Positions 21,901-33,900 of a DNA stretch of 64,000 nt are shown piece after piece; position 1 is the stretch's first letter, and each line of letters starts with the position of its first letter. The notes beneath the pieces were generated by a model. The model was given only the letters and a program-made list of their open reading frames with translations. It had not been told where the DNA came from and did no database searches. The stretch lies in contig VZTG01009145.1 in assembly GCA_013397845.1 (NCBI GenBank), forward strand, positions 315,974 to 379,973. The letters run 5' to 3'. A program made the translations under genes and the position numbers. This DNA is from Melanocharis versteri (lineage: Eukaryota; Chordata; Aves; Passeriformes; Melanocharitidae).

Positions 21901-24900
21901 GTGTTTTCATGGCTCTGATTTCTGGAGCAGTGTTCTAGGGTGAGGGGAATCAGCCTTTTGAGAGGGAGATGACCCAGTCGAACAGTGACCCTCTGCCATG
22001 TCCACCAGGCTACATCCACCTGCTGTCCCCCTTCATTGAGATGATCCTGTGGTATGTGGGGCTGTCGGCTTGTCTGGGCCTGACCGTGGCTCTCTGCATC
22101 CTCTCCGACATCATCGCACTCCTGACCTTCCACATCTACTGCTTCTATGTCTACGGGGCCAGGTGAGTCCCCCTCCCTCTCTGGGGTTTGTTTGGAAACA
22201 CCTCAGGCCATGGTGAAGCATTCAGTCCTGGTGTAGTTCTCCTGAATTCACAGTTTAACCCGTAGTTAATTTCTTGCAGTCTTTCAAGCCTCTAGAAATG
22301 ATGGCCACAGTAGTACAAGCAACCTATCTTTAATTTCTCCTGCATTTAGATATTTATCTCTCATGGTAGTGACCTGGAAAAATAAAACTACATGAGAGGC
22401 AGAGGACAAGAAAGCAGCTCACCCCATCTCTTTGATTCAGCCTCATAGTACTCTCCTCAATTGCACCCTGCTAGAGATTTGGAGGGGAGCTGAAGAAGAG
22501 GAGGAGGAGAGGGAAGCCACTGTAGTTTTGGAGAAGCCCCAAAATCCCTGTTTCTGCCTTGCTTCAGAGGTCCTTGCCTGCACTGTGGAGCACAGATGGC
22601 AGGTTTGGGGCTGCAGGGGGTCTGTGACACTATCCTGGTGTTGTTGTCTGGAGGGTCCCGTGGCCTGAGAGCTGGGCTGAGGCTCTAAACAAATAGGGGG
22701 AGTGCAGCAGGCTTTGGGGCACATCTGGGGCATGTTGGGGTTCCTGTGCAAGCGATGCCCATCACTGTGCTCTGTTCCTTCTCTCTTCTAACTCTTCTAA
22801 CACCAAGGAGTCCCATGGGCCACAGGACGTGCTTGCCAGGGAGGTGAGACACAAGAGATAAAGGACCTTTTGCTTTATAAAGTACAGGATGGCCATTGTC
22901 CCTCTGCTTTACATGGCAAACAACACAAGAAATAGTAAATCTTTAGATATGGGTAGTTTAGGGGATGGTTGGAAATACTGAGACCTGATTTATGAGCTGG
23001 CTCTGTTGTGAGCATAGGTCTTACACCCAGAATCAGTAATGTCAGGAGTGGGAGGTCTCTTCTCAGCACCTCTAATTACTGGAATTTCTGTGTTGGTCTG
23101 TGAGGAATGGCCTTGCTCATCCTAGTTGTGCAGAGTGCTAGTAGGAAGTAGGAAAAGCATTTTCTCAGCTGATTGCTCTCTCCTGGAGCTGCAGGGAGCC
23201 AGCCTGCCTGTCTGGTGTTTGTCAGAAGTACAGAGAGCTGTTTGCTGTCCCCATGGAGAGCCAGGAAGAGTCAGCAGTCACCCACAGCCTCTTGAATTCC
23301 TGCAGCTGGCAGAAGGAAGAATTTTCTGGTTCAGGTGCTGGTGAAGCCTGAGATCCCCTTCTGGAGCAAACCACAGAGTGAAACGAGGGCAGGCGTGTGT
23401 GTGCAGGCAGCAGGGCAGGTGGGGCACTGCCACTGCAGCAACACCCACTGGTGTCATGTCAGGGGGTGCAGGGAGAGCGTGGCCTTAGTCAGAGCCACGG
23501 GCAGGTGTGTGCCAGAACCTGGAGGAGCTGTCCTGGGCTCCCTTCTGCCTAGGGATTAGTGCACCAAGCTCTGCCTCCCAGTCTGGAGGCACCCTGCCAA
23601 TTCCTTGAAGCAGTTGGTGTTCCTCAAACCAGATTCTTCTCTTGGATGAGACTCCTTGCCTCTGCTTTCACATTGCTGCTGTGAAATCTGAGCAGCCTCC
23701 ACACCTTAGCTAGCCTGGTTTGCCAGGCTGGCTTTTGTAGCTCAGGCTTTCTCAGACTCTGTTCTGCCCCACACGTTGGCCATGTACCCTTTATTTACAT
23801 CCCTGTATGTTGGCACTGCTGCCCAGGGCTCTTAGTGCCTCCCCTCCATCCCAAGGGCTCTTTATTTCTGGATGTTATTCCATAAGGAGGTGTCTGTTTC
23901 CCACCCCTTGTCACCCCAAGTCTCCCTCACCGCTGTCATTTTTCTGTGAGGGAAGTAGCTCCAAGTCTCATAGCACCAAGTTCTGAAAGCCCAAGGAAAG
24001 GGTGCAGTAGGGGCCACCAGGCATTTCCTTGGTCTCCTCCCACTCGTAAGGATTTTTAGGGCTGTGAGTTACTAGAGAAGCTGCAGAGGCTCCACTCCTC
24101 TCCCTGGTGTCTCTGTGCTGCAGAGGCACATTTGCACTGCATTGTCTCGGGTAAGACCTTGGCCAGCCCTGTCTGGAAGGGTGTGAAGGCAAGGGAAGGG
24201 ACAGGTCTGAACTGAGGAGACACAGGTGAGCTTGGGGAAATAAGATTGCTGGTTCTTTTCATAGAATCATGGAATGGTTTGGGTTGGAAGGGAGCTTAAA
24301 GCTCATCTCATTCCACCCCCTGCCATGGGCAGGGACACCTTCCACTATCCCAGGTTGCTCCAAGTCCTGTCCAACCTGGCCTTGAACACTTCCAGGGATC
24401 CAGGGGCAGCCATAGCTTCTCTGAGCAACCTGTGCCAAGGCCTCAGCACCCTTTTACCGCAGGGGAGGTGTTGCCTTGAGGCTGGCGACTGCTGCAGCCC
24501 CAGGGCACGGCCTGGCCATTGCCCTCCAGTGGCCCAGAACCCTGCCATAGCCCCCATGCCAGGGGCCAGCCCGGATAGGGTTGACTGAGCCATGAGTCTT
24601 TATCTGCATGATTCCCAGCGGATTTCTTCTGCTGCCCCTGGCTCTGCAGGTGGGTGAGTGGGCGTGGGGCTGTGCTGGTGACAGCTGGGTGGTGCTGGAG
24701 CTGGGAACCACCCGCTGTTCTGCTCAGTCTTCTCTTTGCTCAGGCTCTACTGCCTGAAGATCTACGGCCTGTCCTCTCTGTGGCGCCTGTTCCGGGGGAA
24801 GAAGTGGAACGTGCTGCGGCAGCGGGTGGATTCCTGCTCCTATGACCTGGACCAGGTAGTGCCACAGCCCTGGGGACACCCCAGGGCACTGCCCACGGTG

Positions 24901-27900
24901 ATGCCCTCCTGTCCTGCTCTGACTGATACTGGCACAGAGCCACGGGAGCCTTTATGGTGCCCAGAACAAGGATGTACCCCAGCACTCCATGTCCATGGCT
25001 GTTCTGCTGCCTTGCAGCGCTCCTTGACTGCCCTGCAGCACCCCTTCATTGCCTTGCACCCCTTCCCTTCCCTACACCCCTTCCCTGCTCTCCAGCATCC
25101 TCTCCCCTCCCCTCCNCCCTGAGCACCTGCCAGGCACCCAGCGAGCTGCAGTGGGTGCTGCAGATGCTGGCAGCTCCCGGAGCCTGGAGTGGGAATGGGG
25201 GAGGGATGGAGGCAGTTGGAAATGTGGTGCCCAGCAGTGTTGCCACAGTAACAGCCGTGGCAGTGTTTCTATTAAAAGGCCCCGTTTCCTTCACGTTGTG
25301 CTGGAGCCTGGCCCACACACTCTCACTCAGGCAGAGGCAGTTTTTTGTGGAGTGCTGTAAGCTCTTTTTAATTTCTGAAATGCCATGCAAAAGTCCAGCA
25401 GAGCCTGAACTACTCCAGGCCAGAAGCTGCAAACATCACTGAAATAATACAATAATATTTGGAAACTTGCAAGGTCAGCGCCTCTCTCTATTACAACAGA
25501 TAACCTTGAGCTTCTTGCAGCACAGCTGAGAGCTGATTTTCTGTTTCTTTGGTGATTAAAAGCCTCCGTGCCAGGTTTGCATCAGGGCTCCCTCCCTGTG
25601 TACTTTGAGGAGAATTGGTTTGGCACTTCAGGCTTCATCCTGCTGCTCTGGAGACCAGTGGGAATTGTGTCGCTGGCTGGGTAGGAAGAGACATTCAAAG
25701 CAGACCTTAAAAGACTTTTGGAGGTTTAAACAACTGCAGTGGAGTGACGAGAGAGGGGAGAAACAACTGCTCTGAGGAGAATGGATTGGGTTGTGATCTA
25801 TTCCTGGTTACATCCCTAAAGCTGGGATGCTGATCCACCTCTGTGCCGTGGCTGCTGGGTTGTTTTCTTTCATGATACTCCACAGCCGTGGTCCCTTTTT
25901 GCAGAGGTTGCAGTGCCCTATGCTCCTGTGGCCTCTCTGTTCTGGACGTGGTGACTGGAAATTGAAGAGTCAGGTCCCTGTTTGTTATAAATCTGAATTT
26001 TTCCCACTTGGAATTATTTAGACCTATGCCAACTGGGCTGGCCCAGAATAAAAATAACTTTTTCTGTGGGCAGTGGAGCTAATGACACCTGCTTCCTTAG
26101 AGATTTTTCTCCTTCATCCTATAAATATTGCTCCCTGACTCCAGCTTCTTCCTCTCTCCCACCTTCCCACTGAGCAAGAGGCAGAATTCCTGTGGCTGGA
26201 CGGCTCAGCCAGTTGCTGTCTTGGGGAGTGTTTGTCACCCAAATTCTGTCAGGTTTGCACCAGGTGCCTGCATTGCTAAAACAAGGAGGAACAAAATTAC
26301 TTCTCAATTCTTTACAGAATTCCCATTCAAATTACCACTTCTTTGTTCTTTCCCACATTTTTCTGGTAAGATCTGATCAATCTAAAACCTTTGGGGACAA
26401 AGAGTGGAAAAATTGCAAGATCATGTAAGTCTTGTTTCCTAAGGAAGCTGGCCTGAAGTGGGAAGTCTTGAGTGTTGTCTATAAAGGAAAAGTGCTGTCA
26501 GGATCCAGCTTTTATATATCTTTCCAAATCTACTGCCATAATAAAGAGTTTAGAAGAAGGCCCAGTGAGAGGAGAGATACTGAAAACATCCAAGGTAACA
26601 GCATTATTCACATAGGCAAGATAAAAACACATTAAGGAGTCCTGCAAACTTCCATTGCCTCAGAGTCTCCTATTTTTTATTTGTAGTGTATTTTATTTTG
26701 CCATTGCTCTGCTCCTGATTGTGTTTCCTTTTTCCCTAGTTATTTATTGGCACTTTGCTGTTCACGATCCTGCTGTTCCTCCTGCCTACTACTGCACTGT
26801 ATTATTTGGTGTTTACCCTGGTAAGATTTAACCCTTGAAACAAGTCAAACACTCTCTTCTGAGATAGTAAAAAATGGTTTCCTAGACATTTATGGTCATC
26901 CATAAAGAAAATAAAAATGTGGGTGTCTTAAGAAGGATTCTCACTCAGCTCATGTTTGTGTTTCTCCAAAGGGAATTCCCAGTAAATCCTGGCCAGCAGG
27001 ACAAACTGTTCCCCTCTCTTTCTCTCAGAAGTTGTTTTTTTATCTTTCCATCCACGTCTGTGGTGATGGCCTCTCTAGTCTGATCCAGAACTTTTTTTTT
27101 CAGGGAATTAACTTGCTGTATTAAATGTTCTCAGCCAGGCTTTCCTCAGAGGCTGGAACTTCTTTATTTTTCTTTTCTTCCCCCAATATGACCAGTCCTC
27201 TCTGTGGTCTGCCCAGAGCCAGATTTTCCACAGACAGTGGCCATCACATGCTTTCAGCCTGTTTTTGAGCCCTCTCTTTTCAGATGAGCTTGGCAGCAGA
27301 AAATAACTGCAGTGTGACAAAAGGAGGTGCTTTAGTCAGGGACAGAAAACACAGAGCAGGAAGCTCATTTCTGCCTGCTCTGCTCTTGCTTAGACTCTAC
27401 GTGAGGTTTCTTCAGGCAGAAATGAGCTGCAGCAGTTCACTGTTGGAGAGAGAAAATTTACATTTGCTGGTACACAGTGATGGAGTTGCCTTGAAGTGGG
27501 AGGACTTGGGCTTCCTTTTCAACTGTGGCTGTTGAAAGTGGAATAGTTCCTGTGTCCTTGCTGGTCACAGCATCTCCAGCTGTAGAAGCTTCATTCCAGT
27601 TTCCCTCTAAAACCCAGATTGCTGAGAACCCTCACGTAGGGTCTGGATGCTCAGCACTTCCAGACATCACATCCACTTTGAGAGGCTTTAGCTTAGCACA
27701 CAGCAGTGTCAGATCCCAGCTCAGCTCAGGAATTTACAAGTGTTTCATCTCCTGTTTCCTGAGATTTTCTGTTAAACTGGTTTTTGTAGCTCCGGTTGCT
27801 GGTGGTGATTGTGCAGGGCCTCATACACTTGCTGGTGGACCTGATTGACTCTCTGCCTCTTTATTCCCTCATCCTTCGCCTCTGCAGATCCTACAGGCTC

Positions 27901-30900
27901 GCAGGTGAGTCCCTCAGCTCTGCCCCTGCAGCACTTCGAGCATTTTGCATTATGTGCTTGATTTTGATGCACTGGGTCACTCCTGAATTGAGGATGCAGT
28001 GGGGGCAGGAAAGAACCCGAGGCTCGAGTTGTGCAGGTGTCTCTACTGTGAACCAGCTCCTGCAAGGAGCAGTATGAGGATGTCAGTGTAAAGAAATCTG
28101 AACCTGAAGCAGAATCAGGAATTTACAAAGCCCTTTGCCGCCAGAAGTGACATCCAAACAGGCACCATATAAATGAGCTCGTCTTTTATTCCAGTTGTAG
28201 ACTACCAGGTCAGGTAAAACTTCTGCGAGTCAAACGTGGCATAGAGCTGTGTCATTGGAGGGTCAGGCTGGAGATCAGGGAAAGGTTCTTCCCCCAGAGG
28301 GTGCTGGGCACTGCCCAGGCTCCCCAGGGAATGGGCACGGCCCCGAGGCTGCCAGAGCTCCCAGGAGCATTTGGACAATGCTGTCAGGGATGCACAGGGT
28401 GGGATTGTTGGGGTGTCTGGGCAGGGCCAGGAGCTGGACTGAATGATCCTTGTGGGTCCCTTCCAAATCAGGATATTCAATGATTCTGTGAAACAAGCTC
28501 ATAACCTTGGGTGTTCGGGCTCTGAAACAAGCCAAATCACAAAAATACTTGAAATATCAGCTGTTCCAAAGGGCTGGATCTACAGTGGTTGCAAATCAAT
28601 GGAGCTCTTTCAGTTCTATGCTGACTTTGACTGACTGAAGCCCTGACCTGAGTGTTTGGATTAATTTCAAAGCTCTGGGCAGAGTTCAGATAATCATTCC
28701 CTTTTTGAGACTAATCAGTCGCCATTTTGAAACCAGTCATTGTTTTTCCACTTTGGGTAACCATAAACCATGGCTGGCACCAGAGTAAGGACTCATTTTG
28801 GAATGCCTTTGACTGTCCACAGCTATGGTTGATCTAGTTACAGTCAAGCACATCTAAATTATTATCTCCCATCCTTCTAAAGAGCATGCAGCAGGAATTT
28901 AGCATAGAAGAAAGAGCTTGATCATCAGTAAACCAAGGCCAGTCATCAAAGGCAGAGGAAGCTTGAGGCAACCTCAGCAGCTTTGTCTGCTGGAGCGCTG
29001 CCAGGCTCAGTTTTGGGAAGGTAGAGCTGAGCTGTGTTACCAACTCTGTTGCATTTCCATGGGAGCATTCAGCAGGTTCCTGTGAATTTCCTGACAGAAA
29101 CATCTTAAACTCCTCAGGGCTGTCTTTGGGGAACAGGAGATGCTGCTGAAGAAAACTGACCCAGTAAAGAGCAGGATGTAGGGCAGGAGGAAATCTTGGT
29201 GCCACTGAGAGGCGTAAGACCATGAATTCCTTTAGGTTATGTAAGGCCACGGGTTACTTCTCCTCGTTCCTGTTCAGCCAGGTCTGTGCTGCAGGAAACA
29301 AGCCCCCACCCAAGCAGGGGATTGACTTCTCAGCTGAGTTCCTTAACTGGCACTGCAGTGCCCTGGTGCCTGTGAGATGCAGAGGCATCTCTGAGCATTT
29401 CTGCAGCCTGTGTTCCTGCCCCAGCACAAAACCGTGGCATGGCAACAGGAACAGATGGAGCAGTTGAATCCAATTCAAAGGACTCCAGAGAGCACACATC
29501 ACATGGTGTCCTCACTGCTGAGGTGCTGCCTCCGTTGTCAGACTCAGAACTTGGAGAAGACAGCTGGCAGCTGTTAGGGCAGCTGATTTTACAGGCACCA
29601 TCAAGATGGTTCTACCAACATGAATGGATAGTTTTTACTGGTAGGAAGGGGATTGAGTTCAACTCAGTTCAGTTGTGGCATCTGATGTCCAAGTTCTTTG
29701 ACTCGGTGTCTGAATTGACAAAACACTCACTGATAAAGCCCAGGCCAGGGGTAGGTGAATGATCCATCCACACACCAGAAACTAAATGCATTTTTTCTTT
29801 CCACACATCCCAAGTGAAATATTTATGACTTTAAAAAGCCTTTTTTCATAGATCACAGCTGATGTCCTCTGTGCAAGAGTTCTGGGCATCCAGTGTCAGC
29901 TCAAGGGGTGCCACCTTGGTTGGGATGTGGATTCACAGCATGAAGAAAGGCACAGCAGGGGCTTCAGGGCTCTCAGATTCTGCCCACACACAGGTTACCA
30001 ACACTGTTTGATTGTGAACAGGCCAGCTCATTTTTCCTGTACTTCCCTATTCCCAATATTCACAGTGGGAACGTTGGGACAGGTTTTGTCATGGTTCTGT
30101 AGGACCTGCCATGATTGCTGGAGTACAAACCAGCAGTGCCCTCACTTGAGTGTGCTGTCATGTGAAACAAAGCAAATGAGTTCATGTCCTGACCTCTCCT
30201 GTGCCACTGATGATGCCTTTGTACAGGAAAATCAGACCCTTGAGCTCTGGAAATCACGGGATAGTTCAGGGTTTTTCTGTGCTGGAGTGACCTGCAGGAG
30301 CCTGAGCCTTCCTGCTCTTCCTGTGAGAAGGGAACTGCTCGGAGTCCTGAGCACTGCAGTAATCTGCGGGTCATTCTAGAATGAATTTGTAGCCTTTTTG
30401 TGCTCGTATTTTCTTAGAGTTTAAGCCTCTTGAGCAATTAAATAATCTAATTAAGAAATTGTTGGCTTGCAGCTGTAGAAGGGAGGTGTGTGGCCGGGAC
30501 CTCCAGCATTTGCTGGGATAACGGACTGTTCCTGGGATAAGACTCCACAGTACTCGACCACGTATCTGAACCTTCAGTGCCTGCTTGTTCCTCTCTCTCT
30601 CTGGCAAAGTCTGCCAGAAAAGTAGTTCCTGGAATGGCTTAGACACTTCCTCACACCCAGAGCTCTGTGAATCACACTGAGCACTTTGGTCTTCCAGCAC
30701 ATTTGCTTGTTGGGGCCCAGGGTATTCCAACATCTATTTCAAGCCACTGGGGAAGCCCCTCTTTTAGTATAATCCAGCAAGATGCAGATAAATCCCTCCT
30801 GTCCTGGACAGAAAAAGCTTTATGATTTGGGGAGAGAGTTTAAACCAGAGCTGTGTGCTAGAGAAAAGCATGCTGTCCCAGGAGTGAACTGTATAATTTT

Positions 30901-33900
30901 AATTAATTCAAAGCTTGAGAAAAAAGAGAAAACATTTTGTTTTTTCAGTGTATAAGAGTCATAGAGATACTGCAACAATGGCAGTTACACAGGTGAAGAG
31001 TTTTATTTCTGTTTGTGCCCCTGTCGTTGTTTGGTCTGTGCTTTAGTCTTCTCTCATCTTCTTACCTGCAGGAGGGAGTAACAGGGCATGCTTGGCTGGA
31101 ACAGGTTTGCAGAGATGGATTGGTGGTTTTATTTCTGTGAAGTAATTTGACATCTTTGAAAGAAAAATGCCTCTCTGGTCCAAGCTGTTACCTTTGAAAC
31201 ATTGTATTAAATCTTTGTGTGCACTGTGTCACCCTTGGCATCCAAAATCTCTCCTATTTATCTTTACAGTATTGGCAATGAGGCAAATCCAAGAGGAAAT
31301 AGGAAAGTGGCATGTTTGATGGGGTTAGCCTGTTAAAAACATGTGGGTGCTGGGATTAATGGGCGGGGATTGCTTTGAAATGTTTTAATGCCTCCAGGTC
31401 AGCCACTTCCCTCCCTCAACCTGAAAGAGGGACAGATTTTCACATGTGCTCTGTCCACATGAGCACAAATTAAAGGTGGGCTCTCTGCCTGCTGCTAACA
31501 GGGAGTTCCCATTCTGATGGAAGTTTGGGAAAAGTGGAAGGTTTTTCCAGTCCCTCTGTCATCCTCAGGTCTGGCTGGCTGATTTCTAGGCTTTGTGCTT
31601 GCTCTAGGACTGAGTTTTCAAGCTGAAGGTGAGAGGGGTTGCTTTTAATGGAGCTGTGTCATTAGGCTTAAAGCACTGTAGAGACAATCCATGCTTCCTG
31701 TTGAAAATGCAGAATGTTCCCAAATCCGGAAAGGTTGAAGACAATTTCCAGAAAATCAGTGCTCAGCTAACAGCACTGGGCAGTAAATGCATGGCCTGTG
31801 CTCCAGGCATTGAACCATGGAATATCCTGAGTGAGGAAGGACCACAAGGATCATCAAGTCCAGCTCCTGGCCCTGCATAGGACTCCCCAACAATCCCACC
31901 ATGGGTTTGGTTTCCTTGTTTTGTGTCTTTGCAGCTGGAGTGAAGTTCAGAGTCCTTGAGCAGCAGGATGGAAAACCTCTGCGGCTCCTTATGCAGGTAA
32001 AGCCCCTGTGCCTTCTGTGACAATTCCTTCCCCCCAGAGTGACCCCAGTCCATCTGTGCTACTCCCACTGAAGGGCTCCACTTCAAAATTATCAGCTGTA
32101 AAATGCTGAAACAAGGGAAATCATTTCATGTTGCTATGGCTGGCTGCTGCTTTCTGTGCTTTTTGATGCCCTGCTCGAGTCCTGTGTTTGGAGAAAATGC
32201 AGTGCCCTGGGTGGTGTGAAGTGAAACGTAGAAGAAGAGGAGGTGGAAGAAACACAGAGCTGTGTTACTTCTGGGATTAAGACCTCATGCCATTATCACC
32301 TCCTGGCTCTGTGCAGCTTCATGTGATAATTGCTGAACACTGGAAGAAGCAAAAGAAGGCAGTTAAGCATCCAGAATGAAGCAGCAGGAAAAGCTCTTCC
32401 CCTCCAGAGGTGGTGGAAAGCCTTGGCTGCTCCATGAGGCCAGCAGGACGAGAGCCTGGGCAAGATGAGAGAAGAAAGGGCCTCCTGCTTTTCTCCTGAT
32501 TTGCCCTGGTGAAGGATATGGGCAAAGTTTACCTGTGCTTTTGTAACCCTCCCATTCCCCCGCTCTGGCATCAAAGATACTAAAGAAAATTATCTTCTGA
32601 AAAGGAATGAGGTGTTGGCAGCAGGGAAGTTCTCCTTTTACACTTTCAGGAGTGAAATTTTCATCTCCTGACCCAGCAGGAATGCAGCCATGTCCCAGGG
32701 TGGCTTTTCTTGCTCTCTGCATCCTAAGAGGAGAGGCTGCCAGTAAGTGTATAGCACTTATAAAAGCACTTGGACACTGTGGGAGTGTGTGGGAAGAATT
32801 TAACTGCAGCTTCCCAGTCCTTTTGTTTTTTCCATCACCAGTCCCACCCTATTTCAGCAAAGGTCAGACTAGCAGGGAACCAGCAAACCAGCTAGTAGCA
32901 ATTCCAGAGGGAATCCCTTCAGCAGATGTCTCTAGGGCAAAACTAGCATTCTCTGAGCAAGCTGTCTTCCCAGCTCCTGCCTTTCAGTAGGATAGTGGTG
33001 TAAGAACCAAAATCTGCCATCCTGATGGCCAGGAGGTTCCAGAAAAAAGAAACCAGACACCAGAGATGACCAGGAGCTGCTGAGCAGAGGCTTTGGCATC
33101 AGTGTGTGTGAGAGATGAGATGGATGGAGTCTCCAGCGGGAAAAGACCATGACTTAAAGAGCAAAGGCAGTGAGTCATATGACTGTGATGAATTTTCCTT
33201 GGACCACTGCAGAAAGATCCATTTTCTATCTATCTGGAATATAGCACAAGTCATCACCTCAAGAGGTGGAAGCACCGCAGTAGATGTCTGTCCCAGCCTT
33301 CTGTTCAAATAGTAATGAGCAGACAGTCAGAAAAGGCACTTTTTTGCTCTCTTTGTGCTGGTGGAAATGAAAAATGGGCTTGTGTCAGAAATCCTGCTGA
33401 ATATCCCACTTTCTGGTAGGCCTTTGGAGAGAGCAATCTAAAAAACCTATTTTTAAGTGAAATTCTTATTTATTGTACATGGTGATGTGTCTTTCTTGAG
33501 ATTCTGCAGTGGCTTTGCCCCCTCTCTGTGTGGAAGCCCTCTTGGAGCAGTGCCTGGTGGAAGTAAGGCTGGATGCATGGACCTATGCCCAAAATAATTG
33601 AAGCTGTAGGTGATAGTCTGAGCTGTCCTCTGGGGCACTGGGAATGGATTAGAAATCAGTAATGCTGGCTTTGAGCATTCCCAACCAGCTCCTGGTTCAG
33701 CCAAGGGATTATTTTTGATTTTTAAGATAGTGTCTCTGGAATGCAAAGTCCAGACCCTGCAGGGGGGCAGAGGATGGGGGATGACATTTCCGTTCCAAAT
33801 GCTACTTAATGTTCTTCAGGAAGTCTTACATAGGTCAGTGTTTTCATTAGTGTTTAAAATAATTTCTTTTGGTGCTCAAGAAGAAATATTTCTGGCAGTG

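Larger units (their letters stand above)
27905..31934. other. PIGQ: PIGQ intron 8 (4030 bp)
   Basis: Two CR1 copies in opposite orientation (28258 + and 31811 -). Nothing recognised in 28491-31810. Confidence 0.8.

Noticed and set aside
32296..32722. Possible repeat element near the GGAAAAGCTCTTCCCCTCCAG phrase in PIGQ intron 9
   Set aside because: It resembles CR1 superficially, but no tail, diagnostic block or second copy could be found.
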